This document shows positions 8,829-17,983 of a stretch of 64,000 bases of DNA, piece by piece. The position numbers and the translations under genes were made by a program. Numbering within the stretch: position 1 is the stretch's first letter; every line of letters starts with the position of its first letter. The DNA comes from Glaciecola sp965660815 (GTDB taxonomy: Bacteria; Pseudomonadota; Gammaproteobacteria; Enterobacterales; Alteromonadaceae), in contig CBFIBG010000005.1 of the NCBI GenBank assembly GCA_965660815.1, forward strand, positions 62,001 through 126,000. Reading direction: 5' to 3'. The notes below the pieces were generated by a model. The model was not told the DNA's origin. It ran no database searches and saw only the letters and a list, made by a program, of their open reading frames with translations.

Positions 8829-8889
8829 TTGTGTAACCCATTTAAATTATACGCCACCTTTTGTTCGGCAGCCGAAAACATATCTATAT

Positions 8890-10596
8890 TTAGTTTTCGG
8901 CAAGAAAGCTAACAACATTATTAATTAACAACATTGTTTTTTCACCAGTCGCTCTTTTCTTAAATTCAACCTCTTGGTTGTCTAAATTTCTCTCACCTAT
9001 GACTATACTGTTGGGCACACCGATTAATTCCATATCAGCAAACATTACACCCGGTCGCTCTTTTCTATCGTCAAATAATACGTCAACGCCAGCCGCCATT
9101 AATTGCTCATATAACTTTTCAGCCACTTCTTTTACTCGATGCGATTTGTGCATATTCATGGGAATAATGGCAACTTGAAAAGGGGCTATTGCTTCTGGCC
9201 AAATAATGCCGAACTTATCATTATTTTGCTCAATCGCAGCCGCAACTATGCGCGTAACACCAATTCCGTAGCAACCCATCTGCAAAGTCTGGTGCTTCCC
9301 TGACTCGGTTAAAACCCCGCAATTCATTGCTTTAGAATATTTGTCTCCTAATTGAAAGATGTGACCTACTTCAATGCCTTTTCTTATTTCAATAGTGCCC
9401 TCACCACAAGGCGATGAATCGCCTGCAGTAATATTACGAAAATCCACTACTTCGTACTGACCGACATCTCTGTCCCAGTTTGCTCCCTTATAGTGTTTAT
9501 TAGCCTGATTGGCACCACATACAAAGTTTTGTAAGCAAGCTGCACTGCGGTCGACTAATACAGGTAATGACATTTTGATTGGGCCTAACGTACCAAACCC
9601 GCACTCTAATTCATCCATTACATCTTGTTCGTCAGCCATACAAAGAGGCTGTGCAACCCACTGGTGCTTACTCGCCTTGATTTCATTTAATTGATGGTCT
9701 CCTCTCAATACTACAGCCACCATGTCTGCATCGATTTCATCGCTGGCCTTTACTATCAGAGTCTTGACGGTCGTTTTTGTGTCAATATTTAACAGCTTTG
9801 ACACGGCTTCAATAGTTTTGCTTTCACCTGTATCTATAAGCGTCAACTGATCTTTCTTTTGTGGTTCAACATGTTCGGCAATAGCTTCAGCCAATTCAAC
9901 GTTGGCTGCATAATCTGATGCGTTACTGAATGCTATGTCATCTTCGCCCGATTCTGCTAGGACATGAAATTCGTGAGAAACCGCACCTCCGATAGAGCCT
10001 GAATCAGCTATTACAGGTCTGTACTCAAGCCCAATTCGATCGAAAATATTGCAATAGGCTTGATGCATCACACCATACGTTTTATCTAAGCACTCTTCGT
10101 CTAGGTGAAATGAATATGCGTCTTTCATGACAAATTCTCGACCCCGCATAATGCCAAAGCGGGGACGAATTTCGTCTCTGAATTTGGTTTGAATCTGATA
10201 TAAGTTAATGGGCAGTTGTTTGTAGCTATTCACTTCATTATTGACTAGCGATGTAACCACTTCTTCATGGGTTGGACCCAATAAAAAATCTCTGTCATGG
10301 CGGTCTTTAACTCTCAATAATTCAGGGCCATAAGCTTCCCATCTACCCGATTGTTGCCACAAGTCTGCAGGTTGAACGACCGGCATATTAATTTCTATTG
10401 CGCCAGCCTTGTTCATTTCTTCTCTAACAATCTGAGTGACTTTATTAAGCACTCTAAGCCCAGTGGGAAGCCAACTATATAATCCAGACGCAAGTTTTCG
10501 TACTAAACCTGCTCTTAACATTAACTGGTGCGAAATGACTTCTGCTTCGCTTGGAACTTCTTTTTGTGTTGCGAGTAAATATTGGGTTGTGCGCAT
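8890..10596 (-). CDS. proS: prolyl-tRNA synthetase
   Basis: Charges tRNA-Pro with proline. 568 residues, the bacterial-type length. N-terminal class II core with motif 1 (INMPVVQPADLW) and motif 2 (FRDEIRPRFGIMRGREFVMKD region), an inserted INS/YbaK-like editing domain (about 225-400) that deacylates Ala-tRNA-Pro, motif 3 (GCYGIGVTR), and an anticodon-binding C-terminal domain (DVLFDDRKERPGVMFADMEL). ATG start at 10596. The cognate tRNA-Pro(UGG) genes occur twice elsewhere in this window. Confidence 0.98.
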   Translation of the reverse strand: MRTTQYLLATQKEVPSEAEVISHQLMLRAGLVRKLASGLYSWLPTGLRVLNKVTQIVREEMNKAGAIEINMPVVQPADLWQQSGRWEAYGPELLRVKDRHDRDFLLGPTHEEVVTSLVNNEVNSYKQLPINLYQIQTKFRDEIRPRFGIMRGREFVMKDAYSFHLDEECLDKTYGVMHQAYCNIFDRIGLEYRPVIADSGSIGGAVSHEFHVLAESGEDDIAFSNASDYAANVELAEAIAEHVEPQKKDQLTLIDTGESKTIEAVSKLLNIDTKTTVKTLIVKASDEIDADMVAVVLRGDHQLNEIKASKHQWVAQPLCMADEQDVMDELECGFGTLGPIKMSLPVLVDRSAACLQNFVCGANQANKHYKGANWDRDVGQYEVVDFRNITAGDSSPCGEGTIEIRKGIEVGHIFQLGDKYSKAMNCGVLTESGKHQTLQMGCYGIGVTRIVAAAIEQNNDKFGIIWPEAIAPFQVAIIPMNMHKSHRVKEVAEKLYEQLMAAGVDVLFDDRKERPGVMFADMELIGVPNSIVIGERNLDNQEVEFKKRATGEKTMLLINNVVSFLAEN

Positions 10597-10671
10597 AGCT
10601 TATTTCTAGTTTAGAAAGGATGGCGAGAGTGTAACAATCAACCATACTTTTCAAAAGATAAAAATTACTTT

Positions 10672-11403
10672 TTAACCGCTATTTGTCGACGAAAACTGTG
10701 TGATCGAAAGTACATAAAGTTCATTTGATTTGACTTCCCATTTAATTTCTAAATCATACAGTTTAGTAAAGTAAATTTTTGTATCTTGTTGCGAAGCTTT
10801 GTAGGCTGGTCGAGGATCTTGGCTCAATATTTCGATGATAAGATTTTTAATTCCATCATATATCGATTCGTATTTATTGAGTTGTTTAACTGATTGTTCA
10901 CTGAATGTCACATTCAGTGGTGACTCAGGAATAAGCGACGCGTACCCGGCCGAAGCCTCCAAATCAATATCAGCATACGGCAGGTAGGGTTTAACATCTA
11001 TAACAGGCGTATTGGTAAGTAAATCAACTTCAGAGACGATTAATTTATTGTTTTTCACTCCCAGATTTTTTACTAAAGACATACCGATATGGTTGGGACG
11101 AAAACTGGAGCGACTGGCAAACACACCTATTTTTTTATTGCCTCCCAATCGAGGCGGTCTAACCTTGTCTTTGTAACCTCGACTAATGTTTTTGTGAAAT
11201 AGGAAAAGAATCCAAAGATGACTAAACGCCTCTATTCCCTCTAGGGCTTGTACCACATTGATATGCTCGAAGAAGTTGACCTCACCATATGCATGTTTGC
11301 ACAGCGATGCTTGTCTCGGTATTGAAAACTTTTCTTGAAAGGGCGTTATTATTCGCCCTATTGGCGAAAGAGGGTATTCAGACTGTTCCGTTTTATTTGT
11401 CAT
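10672..11403 (-). CDS. trmO: tRNA (N6-threonylcarbamoyladenosine(37)-N6)-methyltransferase
   Basis: Transfers a methyl group from SAM to t6A37 in some tRNA-Thr, giving m6t6A. 243 residues, similar to E. coli TrmO (TsaA/YaeB, 235). Typical segments: YPLSPIGRIITPFQEKFSIPRQ, the IEAFSHLWILFLFH strand, RPPRLGG, GVFASRSSFRPNHIGMS (SAM-binding region) and the DVKPYLPYAD motif. It lies upstream of proS on the same strand, as in several gammaproteobacteria (yaeB-proS). ATG start at 11403. Confidence 0.93.
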   Translation of the reverse strand: MTNKTEQSEYPLSPIGRIITPFQEKFSIPRQASLCKHAYGEVNFFEHINVVQALEGIEAFSHLWILFLFHKNISRGYKDKVRPPRLGGNKKIGVFASRSSFRPNHIGMSLVKNLGVKNNKLIVSEVDLLTNTPVIDVKPYLPYADIDLEASAGYASLIPESPLNVTFSEQSVKQLNKYESIYDGIKNLIIEILSQDPRPAYKASQQDTKIYFTKLYDLEIKWEVKSNELYVLSITQFSSTNSG

Positions 11404-11698
11404 TTTTTATTCGTATTTCCAATACAACACATTAACATTTTGCTGTGAATGAGATAGAAGCTACTACTTTAATGGCTCTTGTGCAATCGGGTAATGGTTC
11501 ACGCCATTTATTCCCTATTTATTGCACTTTACCTCTACTTTGGGCTGCCTTTGTCGCCGAATAATAAATGTATAAAAATCGAGCACAAAGCGTGTCGTAT
11601 TCACTATTTGATATTGAGTTTGTCCTTTTTATCCCCATTTGACACAACGGTGTGAGGTTCAAATTACCTTGCATATCTCTTCGAATACTGGAGCTGGT

Positions 11699-12643
11699 AT
11701 GATTTCTGTCACTAATTTATGTAAACGGTTTGAACAACAAAGGGTCGTAAATAATTTGTCCTTTGATATGAACGTGGGGGATTTGGTTGCCTTTTTGGGA
11801 CCCAATGGTGCAGGCAAATCAACTACAATGAAAATGCTAACGGGTTTCCTTACGCCAAGTTCTGGTGAAATCGTAATCAATAACAAGCAATACAATCAAT
11901 CCAGCGCTGCAGCTCTTGAAATTAAAAAGTCAATTGGCTATCTGCCAGAGGGTGCACCGGCCTATGATGATATGACGGTTTATCAGTTTCTTCGATTTAT
12001 TGCTCAAATAAGGCAAATACCCAAACAAAATAGAGAGAGTGCCATCGAATCAGTGATCCAAAAGATTGACTTGCAGAAAGTAATTAATAAGCCAATTGAA
12101 AAATTGTCAAAAGGCTTTAAGAGAAGAGTGGGTATCGCTCAAGCGATAATCCATGATCCAGAAGTGCTCATTTTGGACGAACCAACAGATGGACTCGATC
12201 CTATTCAAAAACACCAAGTTCGAGAGTTAATTAAGCAATTAGCGAAAAATAAGTTAATCATTATCTCTACTCATATCTTGGAAGAAGTAACTGCTTTGTG
12301 TAATCGGGTTATTGTGATTGCAAGCGGAACAAAATTGTTCGACGACACTCCAGAAGCACTCAAGCAGTTGTCTCCTTATTATAATGCGGTCGCTCTTAAG
12401 CTCAGTTATTTGAGTGATATTTCTGGTTTACTTGAACTGGATGGAGTAGCTGAGATGAAATACGATCCAGACAAACAAATAGTCACTGTATTTCCTGAGC
12501 CCGGCAAACAAATACTGTCTCAAGTATCTGCTCACGTACAAATGAAACGACTACCAGTGGATATGATATTTCCTCATGAGGTTAAATTAGATGATGTGTT
12601 TAGAGACATTACTGCGTCATTATTAGAGGAGGAGTCACAATAA
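11699..12643 (+). CDS. ABC transporter ATP-binding protein (GldA/CcmA type)
   Basis: ATPase of an ABC-2-type exporter. The start is the ATG at 11699, preceded by GGAG at 5-6 nt, which gives 314 residues beginning MISVTNLCKRFEQQ; an earlier in-frame start would add 20 atypical residues. It contains Walker A GPNGAGKST, the signature LSKGFKRRVGIAQ, Walker B VLILDEPTDGLDP and the H-loop IISTHILEE. The C-terminal 90 residues form the small domain usual in GldA-like ATPases. It is followed after 1 base by the permease gene and then a GldG-like gene, so the three form one operon. Substrate unknown; gliding is not implied outside Bacteroidetes. Confidence 0.9.
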   Translation: MISVTNLCKRFEQQRVVNNLSFDMNVGDLVAFLGPNGAGKSTTMKMLTGFLTPSSGEIVINNKQYNQSSAAALEIKKSIGYLPEGAPAYDDMTVYQFLRFIAQIRQIPKQNRESAIESVIQKIDLQKVINKPIEKLSKGFKRRVGIAQAIIHDPEVLILDEPTDGLDPIQKHQVRELIKQLAKNKLIIISTHILEEVTALCNRVIVIASGTKLFDDTPEALKQLSPYYNAVALKLSYLSDISGLLELDGVAEMKYDPDKQIVTVFPEPGKQILSQVSAHVQMKRLPVDMIFPHEVKLDDVFRDITASLLEEESQ

Positions 12644-12644
12644 T

Positions 12645-13370
12645 ATGTGGGCTGTTTTTAAAAAAGAGCTGAATAGCTTTTTTGCAACCCCGGTTGCATA
12701 TGTGTTTATCTTTATTTTCCTAGTGTTATCTGGTGTTTGTACGTTTATGTTCGGCAATTTTTACGAGCGTGGCCAAGCGGATTTATTGAGTTTCTTCAAC
12801 TACCATCCGTGGCTGTACCTGTTCTTGGTTCCAGCATTATCTATGCGTTCATGGTCAGAAGAGAGAAAAAGTGGCAGCATAGAACTTCTGATGACATTAC
12901 CAATTACTCCTTTTAAGGCCATGTTGGGCAAGTTTCTTGCCGCTTGGTTTGTGCTAGCTATTTGCTTGGCGTTAACGTCCCCTTTAATCGCAACTGTGAA
13001 TTATTTAGGTCATCCTGACAACGGTATCATTGTTGCAGCCTATGCGGGCAGTTTGTTGATGGCAGGTGCGTTTTTATCGATTGGTTTATGCATGTCAGCT
13101 GTCTCAAAAAGCCAAGTAGTCGCCTTTGTATTGGCTCTTGTGGTGTGTTTTCTGTTTGTTTTAATGGGGTCACCCGTGGTGATTAATATGTTTGAGTCTT
13201 TTAGTCCCCCGGTGGTATTAGATACTATCGCTAGTCTGAGTTTTTTGACTCATTTTGATGATATGTCAAAAGGCGTAATTGCACTTAATAATGTTGCCTA
13301 TTTCATTTTAAGCATGCTTTTTTGGTTAGCTGTCGGGTATTTTGTAATTGAGAAAAAGAAGGCTGACTAA
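12645..13370 (+). CDS. ABC-2 type permease (GldF-like)
   Basis: 241 residues with six predicted membrane helices: FFATPVAYVFIFIFLVLSG near the N-terminus, then repeated Leu/Val/Ala-rich segments up to the C-terminal FILSMLFWLAVGYFVIEKKK. The loop MRSWSEERKSGSIELLMTLPI is the hallmark cytoplasmic segment of ABC-2 permeases that contacts the ATPase. It is the membrane partner of the preceding ATPase (1-base gap) and precedes the GldG-like gene (2-base gap). Inner membrane. Substrate unknown. Confidence 0.9.
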   Translation: MWAVFKKELNSFFATPVAYVFIFIFLVLSGVCTFMFGNFYERGQADLLSFFNYHPWLYLFLVPALSMRSWSEERKSGSIELLMTLPITPFKAMLGKFLAAWFVLAICLALTSPLIATVNYLGHPDNGIIVAAYAGSLLMAGAFLSIGLCMSAVSKSQVVAFVLALVVCFLFVLMGSPVVINMFESFSPPVVLDTIASLSFLTHFDDMSKGVIALNNVAYFILSMLFWLAVGYFVIEKKKAD

Positions 13371-13372
13371 TA

Positions 13373-15352
13373 ATGAATTTACGTTCTTTTTCAAATATTT
13401 CTGTTTTGACATTGCTTGCGCTGATTTTTGTCGCATTAGCTTATTTAAACAACACCTATTTAAGGGGATATAAGGTTGACTTCACCGAAGATAAAATTTA
13501 TTCACTGTCGGATGCAAGTAAAGCAATCATCGACGAAATAGACCAACCTATTCAGTTAACGTTTTTTTTCTCAGATTCAACGTCTAAAGGGTACATTTCT
13601 TTAAGAGATTACGCTAAACGCGTGCAAAGCCTTTTAACTGAATACAGTCAATACAGCAAAGGCAAAATTAAGCTCGATGTCATCAACCCTGAGCCATTCT
13701 CAGAGCAAGAAGATAAAGCGGCCAGTTTTGGACTTACCTCTCCAACTGTTGGTGTGGCTCAGGACGCTATTTATTTTGGATTAGCTGGAACAAATTCAAA
13801 CGACGATACATTCATTATTGGCTTTTTCGACCCTCAAAAGGAACCATTTCTCGAGTACGATATCAGCAGTCTATTGTATAAATTGAGTAATCCCGATCTG
13901 CCAAAGCTTACTATCGTGAGTGATTTATCATTAGCCGGTGGACAAAACCCGCTAACCGGTCAGTCTTTATTGCCTAACGTGGTTTTCCAGCAATTAAATG
14001 AGTTTTTTGACGTTGAGCTTATTAGTAACTCAGACGAACAGTTACCTCATACAGATGTACTATTATTGTGGCACCCACAAGGTCTTAATCAGAATTTGTT
14101 GTATCAAGTGGATCAATTCATTATGTCATCTCAACCCACAGTAATACTGTTTGATCCACATTATGAAAGTGATCCAATGGCTCAAATGGGATCGGTTGGA
14201 GCAAATAGCTCTGAATTACCTTTATTAGAAAGTTACGGAATTAATACTAATGACAACTTTATTGTGTTGGATCCATTAACCGGTATTGAAGTCACGACAT
14301 TTCAGTCGGAAATAGCAAGGCATCTTGGGTACTTAGGTTTAAGCGAAGCGCAAATAAACCGCGTAGAACTAATAACAAGTGACTTAGAAGCGATCAACGG
14401 TGCGTCCTTTGGTGCCTTAGACGTCGAAGAAAGTAGCAAATTGGTAATGACCTCTCTGCTAACTAGTTCTGAAGAAAGTGAACTAATGGAGCCTCAACAA
14501 TATGCTAGTACTAACGAAATAAGCTTATTAAGATCAAGCTTAAATGGTAAAGGGATTGCGTATACACTTGCTGCCAGATTTACAGGGACAGCCGAATCCC
14601 ATTTCAATTCCGTTAAATTAGAGCAAGCCAATGCCTCTCAAAATAATATTAATGCCGATGCAGGCCCAGAAGCTGGCGAATTAGTTCAAAATGCCACTGA
14701 AGAAACACAACGCTTAACTGTTGAGGGGGAAGCATCTGCTGATGAGGAAGGTGCGCAAACGTTGCCTGTGCATAATGAATCAAGTATTGACTTTACTGAC
14801 ATGATTGAGAGCTCTCAAAATATTAACGTGTTGGTGATTGCAGACGCCGACATGGCGGCAGACCGATTTTGGGTTCAACAGAGTAATTTCTTTGGCCAAA
14901 CTGTATTATCCCCATTTGCTAATAACTCAGATTTGCTTACCAATATAATTGACAATATGAGCGGCAGCGAACAAATGATAGGGATAAGAGGACAGGGGAC
15001 TTTTGCTAGACCGTTTCAACGTGTTCAATCGATCCGAACGAAAGCCGAAGAAAAATTTAGAGCTCAAGAACAAAGATTGCAAGAGCAACTTGAGCAAACT
15101 GAACTGCAATTGCAGGAGCTGCAAACTCAATCTGATTCAATAACACTCAATGACGAACAGCAACAAGCGATAGACAATTTTACGCAACAAAAGATTGAAA
15201 TACGAAAATCATTAAGGGACGTACAATTTGAATTAGAAAGAGAAATTAACCAGTTGGGTAATTACTTAAAGCTAGCTAACATTGTTTACGCGCCAGTGGC
15301 GTTAACCATACTGCTGCTAGTGTTAGCAAGGTTGCTTAAACGACGATATTAG
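13373..15352 (+). CDS. GldG-family ABC transporter auxiliary membrane protein
   Basis: 659 residues. An N-terminal membrane helix (about 8-27) is followed by a long periplasmic region of the GldG/ABC_transp_aux type (LSDASKAIIDEIDQPIQLTFFFS; YAKRVQSLLTEYSQYSKGKI), a low-complexity acidic Asn/Glu/Ala-rich stretch (about 420-480), a Gln/Glu-rich coiled coil (about 560-625) and a C-terminal helix (about 637-655) ending in KRRY. It is the third gene of the tripartite exporter operon. Homologous trios occur widely in marine gammaproteobacteria without known cargo. Family call is good; role is inferred as a periplasmic part of the exporter. Confidence 0.85.
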   Translation: MNLRSFSNISVLTLLALIFVALAYLNNTYLRGYKVDFTEDKIYSLSDASKAIIDEIDQPIQLTFFFSDSTSKGYISLRDYAKRVQSLLTEYSQYSKGKIKLDVINPEPFSEQEDKAASFGLTSPTVGVAQDAIYFGLAGTNSNDDTFIIGFFDPQKEPFLEYDISSLLYKLSNPDLPKLTIVSDLSLAGGQNPLTGQSLLPNVVFQQLNEFFDVELISNSDEQLPHTDVLLLWHPQGLNQNLLYQVDQFIMSSQPTVILFDPHYESDPMAQMGSVGANSSELPLLESYGINTNDNFIVLDPLTGIEVTTFQSEIARHLGYLGLSEAQINRVELITSDLEAINGASFGALDVEESSKLVMTSLLTSSEESELMEPQQYASTNEISLLRSSLNGKGIAYTLAARFTGTAESHFNSVKLEQANASQNNINADAGPEAGELVQNATEETQRLTVEGEASADEEGAQTLPVHNESSIDFTDMIESSQNINVLVIADADMAADRFWVQQSNFFGQTVLSPFANNSDLLTNIIDNMSGSEQMIGIRGQGTFARPFQRVQSIRTKAEEKFRAQEQRLQEQLEQTELQLQELQTQSDSITLNDEQQQAIDNFTQQKIEIRKSLRDVQFELEREINQLGNYLKLANIVYAPVALTILLLVLARLLKRRY

Positions 15353-15483
15353 TATATCAAGACTCATATTGCTGCAGAGTAAACTTAGAAGAATGAATAT
15401 AATAAAAAATTTTCAAGGCTTATCTATAGTTGTAAAATAATAATTGAAACTACACGAACACATGGCGGTGTTATGTTTAACAA

Positions 15484-16050
15484 CTAGCTCAAATACCGCT
15501 TAAAAAAATTGACTCCTAATTGATTGGCGTGTTTTATATTACGTTGTGCGATTTTATCACCTATATCGTCGCGTTTTACTACCTCTGCAATATCTTGTTC
15601 GCGAATGATATGAAAGATAGGGTAGGGTGAGCGGTTTGTATAATGACTTGCAGAGTCAGGGCTTTCCCCTTCAAAATAATAATCTGGATGAAAACTCGCT
15701 ACCTGATAAATACCTTCATAATCTAGTTGTTCTAAAAGCCCTTGCGCTAACTCCAGTGCGTCTAAATAATCATAAAAATCAGCTAGGTAGCTTTCGATAA
15801 TTATTAAAGTCGTAGCGATATCAGGTTCGTCGTCCAACTTTTTTAATTCTTGCGACAGGGCAGCTAAAAGGGCCTCAATATCGGTAGCGTCGCTTACAGA
15901 AAATCGAATTTGTTCCTTTGTACGAGGCTCTTTCGCGTAAGGACAAAAGTTTTGCTGGATCACTACTTCGTCTAACCAAGTTTTCACTTTATTGATAGCT
16001 TGTTCGGCCGATTCAGTAGTTGATTCAGACTTATGAATGGAACTCGACAT
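15484..16050 (-). CDS. DUF1415 family protein
   Basis: 188 residues, no signal peptide or membrane helix. The segment VKTWLDEVVIQQNFCPYAKEP near the N-terminus and the later YQVASFHPDYYFEGESPDSASHYTNRSPYP correspond to the conserved parts of DUF1415, a proteobacterial family of unknown function. Conserved Cys, His and Asp residues hint at metal or catalytic sites, but nothing specific can be claimed. Its start overlaps the folD 3' end by 20 bases, so the two are translationally coupled and may be linked to one-carbon metabolism. Confidence 0.8.
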   Translation of the reverse strand: MSSSIHKSESTTESAEQAINKVKTWLDEVVIQQNFCPYAKEPRTKEQIRFSVSDATDIEALLAALSQELKKLDDEPDIATTLIIIESYLADFYDYLDALELAQGLLEQLDYEGIYQVASFHPDYYFEGESPDSASHYTNRSPYPIFHIIREQDIAEVVKRDDIGDKIAQRNIKHANQLGVNFFKRYLS

Positions 16051-16885
16051 AAGATTCTATTGTGTTCTCAATCAAACTGGCAACGGTCATTGGACCAACG
16101 CCGCCGGGGACTGGTGTGATCCAGTCTGCTCTCTCGCAAGCTTTCTCAAATTCTACATCGCCAGTAAGACTGCCATCCTCTAATCGGTTAATGCCCACGT
16201 CTATTACAATGGCTCCACGTTTAATCCAATCGCCTGGTATAAAATGCGGTTTACCTACTGCAACCACAAGCAAGTCTGCGCGTTCAACATGGCTTTGCAA
16301 GCCTCTAGAAAACTTATGACAGGTGGTTACTGTGCAGCCTGCGAGTAGAAGTTCCAAACCCATTGGTCTGCCTACAATATTGGAAGCACCGACAATAACA
16401 GCGTCCATTCCCTTAATATTGCGCTTTGTTGAGGCTATCATCGACATAATGCCTTTTGGTGTACAAGGGCGAAGCACGGGCATTCTTTGGGCTAAACGGC
16501 CAATATTATATGGATGAAAACCATCTACGTCTTTTTGAGGGTGAATACGTTCGAGGATCTCTTCTGAATTTAAACCTGCAGGAAGAGGCAATTGAACTAA
16601 AATTCCATCAATCTCGTCGTCTTGATTCAATTCATCTACTAAGGCCAGTAATTCCTCTTGTTGGGTATTTGCTGGTAATTTGTGTTCTCTCGATAATATG
16701 CCCACCTCGTTGCAAGCTTTAGTTTTATTCGCAACATAGACCTGTGAAGCAGGATTTTGACCGACTAATACCACTGCTAAACCTGGAATGCGCTTGTTGG
16801 CTGCTTTCAGTGTTTCGACGTGGGAGGCAAGGTTGTGTCTAATTTGTTTGGCAATTTTTTTGCCATCAATCAATTGAGCTGTCAT
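16031..16885 (-). CDS. folD: methylenetetrahydrofolate dehydrogenase / cyclohydrolase
   Basis: Bifunctional enzyme interconverting 5,10-methylene-, 5,10-methenyl- and 10-formyl-tetrahydrofolate. 284 residues, the family length. Visible motifs: YVANKTKAC with the catalytic Lys, the QLPLPAGLN segment, DVDGFHPYNIGRL, the NADP-binding VVIGASNIVGRPM and the C-terminal TPVPGGVGPMTVA. It supplies the 10-formyl-THF that the formyltransferase at 5.5 kb would use, although the genes are far apart. Followed by the overlapping DUF1415 gene. Confidence 0.98.
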   Translation of the reverse strand: MTAQLIDGKKIAKQIRHNLASHVETLKAANKRIPGLAVVLVGQNPASQVYVANKTKACNEVGILSREHKLPANTQQEELLALVDELNQDDEIDGILVQLPLPAGLNSEEILERIHPQKDVDGFHPYNIGRLAQRMPVLRPCTPKGIMSMIASTKRNIKGMDAVIVGASNIVGRPMGLELLLAGCTVTTCHKFSRGLQSHVERADLLVVAVGKPHFIPGDWIKRGAIVIDVGINRLEDGSLTGDVEFEKACERADWITPVPGGVGPMTVASLIENTIESYVEFHS

Positions 16886-17203
16886 TGATTATTTCACTTC
16901 TCGCTAAAAACTGTGTATATGGTAAATTAAAGCTACTAAAAAGACTATGCTAAATCTATTGTCTGCACAATTGTGCTAGAAACAGATCGCGGTTAATCGG
17001 ATTGGCGTCTTCATTCCTAGACTATTCACAAGTGGGTGAAAGCGGTGAAATTTTGTAAAGGTCTGATAAAAAACAGGCAAAGATTGCTCGTAACTTATAC
17101 AAGCAATAAAAAAGTGTATTTTACCTTAAAAAGTGTTTGACGATAACCAGCAGAGTCGGTAATATGCGCCTCCCGTAACGGCAGGCAATTGCTATTACGC
17201 AGT
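16886..17203. other. intergenic region between folD and the tRNA operon
   Basis: 318 bases with no coding frame that I can support. It holds the upstream region of folD on the minus strand and the tRNA operon promoter at its right end, which is described separately. No other element was recognised. Confidence 0.5.
17137..17165 (+). promoter_or_regulatory. sigma-70 promoter of the tRNA operon
   Basis: TTGACG (17137-17142), a 17-base spacer, and TAATAT (17160-17165), followed by a GC-rich discriminator (GCGCCTCCCG). This is the expected structure of a strong stable-RNA promoter under stringent control. The first tRNA starts 38 bases after the -10 box. Confidence 0.8.
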
Positions 17204-17280
17204 CGGTGAGTGGCGCAGCTTGGTAGCGCACTTGGTTTGGGTCCAAGGGGTCGTAGGTTCGAATCCTATCTCACCGACCA
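17204..17280 (+). tRNA. tRNA-Pro (anticodon TGG)
   Basis: 77 nt with encoded CCA. The acceptor stem CGGTGAG pairs with CTCACCG. The anticodon arm CTTGG-loop-CCAAG carries TGG at 17238-17240, and the T arm reads GTAGGTTCGAATCCTAT. Identical in sequence to the last tRNA of the operon. Confidence 0.98.
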
Positions 17281-17306
17281 CTTCTTACACATTTGTGATT
17301 CGAAGG

Positions 17307-17383
17307 GCGTCCGTAGCTCAGCTGGATAGAGCACCCGCCTTCTAAGCGGGTGGTCGCAGGTTCGAATCCTGCCGGACGCGCCA
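17307..17383 (+). tRNA. tRNA-Arg (anticodon TCT)
   Basis: 77 nt with encoded CCA. The acceptor GCGTCCG pairs with CGGACGC. The anticodon stem CCCGC/GCGGG encloses TCT at 17341-17343, and the T arm GCAGGTTCGAATCCTGC is perfect. It would read AGA and, less efficiently, AGG codons. Confidence 0.98.
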
Positions 17384-17430
17384 TTTATGAAGCGCAGATC
17401 CAAACGTGTAATAAGCAGTGAAAGTAATAT

Positions 17431-17507
17431 GGTGGGCGTAGCTCAGTTGGTAGAGCCCCGGATTGTGATTCCGGTTGTCGTGGGTTCAAATCCCATCGTC
17501 CACCCCA
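17431..17507 (+). tRNA. tRNA-His (anticodon GTG)
   Basis: The acceptor stem GTGGGCG (17432-17438) pairs with CGTCCAC. The extra G at 17431 can pair with C73 (17504), giving the G-1 identity element of tRNA-His. The anticodon GTG is at 17465-17467, with CCA encoded. Third gene of the operon. Confidence 0.98.
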
Positions 17508-17534
17508 TTCTTTCAACAATGCTATATCTTTTAA

Positions 17535-17619
17535 GCGGAAGTGGTGGAATTGGTAGACACGCTGGATTTAGGTTCCAGTGCTTCACGGCGTGAGAGTTCA
17601 AGTCTCTCCTTCCGCACCA
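17535..17619 (+). tRNA. tRNA-Leu (anticodon TAG)
   Basis: 85 nt with a long variable arm (TGCTTCACGGCGT), as expected for a class II tRNA-Leu. The acceptor GCGGAAG pairs with CTTCCGC. The anticodon stem CTGGA/TCCAG encloses TAG at 17569-17571. CCA is encoded. Confidence 0.98.
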
Positions 17620-17634
17620 TCTACAAGTGTTTTT

Positions 17635-17711
17635 CGGTGAGTGGCGCAGCTTGGTAGCGCACTTGGTTTGGGTCCAAGGGGTCGTAGGTTCGAATCCTAT
17701 CTCACCGACCA
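17635..17711 (+). tRNA. tRNA-Pro (anticodon TGG), second copy
   Basis: 77 nt, base-for-base identical to the tRNA-Pro at 17204-17280. It closes the operon in the Arg-His-Leu-Pro order known from other gammaproteobacteria; the leading copy is the extra one. Confidence 0.98.
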
Positions 17712-17820
17712 TTGTCATTCATCACCACACAATATTTAGCCCTAGCAATCAAACTCAGTCTGATTCATTGAGTAATTATTCTCAATTGTTAATTTTTTTG
17801 ACTAATTCGCAGTTATCTTC

Positions 17821-17849
17821 TCGACTATACAGTTTAGTATCTGTATAAT
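17821..17849 (+). promoter_or_regulatory. putative sigma-70 promoter of tig
   Basis: TCGACT (17821-17826), a 17-base spacer and a perfect TATAAT (17844-17849), about 135 bases before the tig ATG. The -35 box matches 4 of 6 bases. Confidence 0.6.
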
Positions 17850-17983
17850 CTGGCGTCCTTTTTTAAACACCATAGCCTAGTGCAGAGGGCGTTTGCTCCG
17901 TTAGGCATCTGATGCAAGGTTGATTAACCTTGCTTAAATATTCAATTTTAAGAAGCGCTTAAGCGCACAGTTGAGGTACAAGC

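Noticed and set aside
16456..16722. 88-codon plus-strand frame inside folD
   Set aside because: Antisense shadow of folD, whose catalytic motifs are complete.
17387..17848. Open reading frames on both strands across the tRNA region (17387-17593, 17443-17718, 17627-17848)
   Set aside because: They run through perfectly folded tRNA genes and have no RBS; their protein text is translated tRNA.
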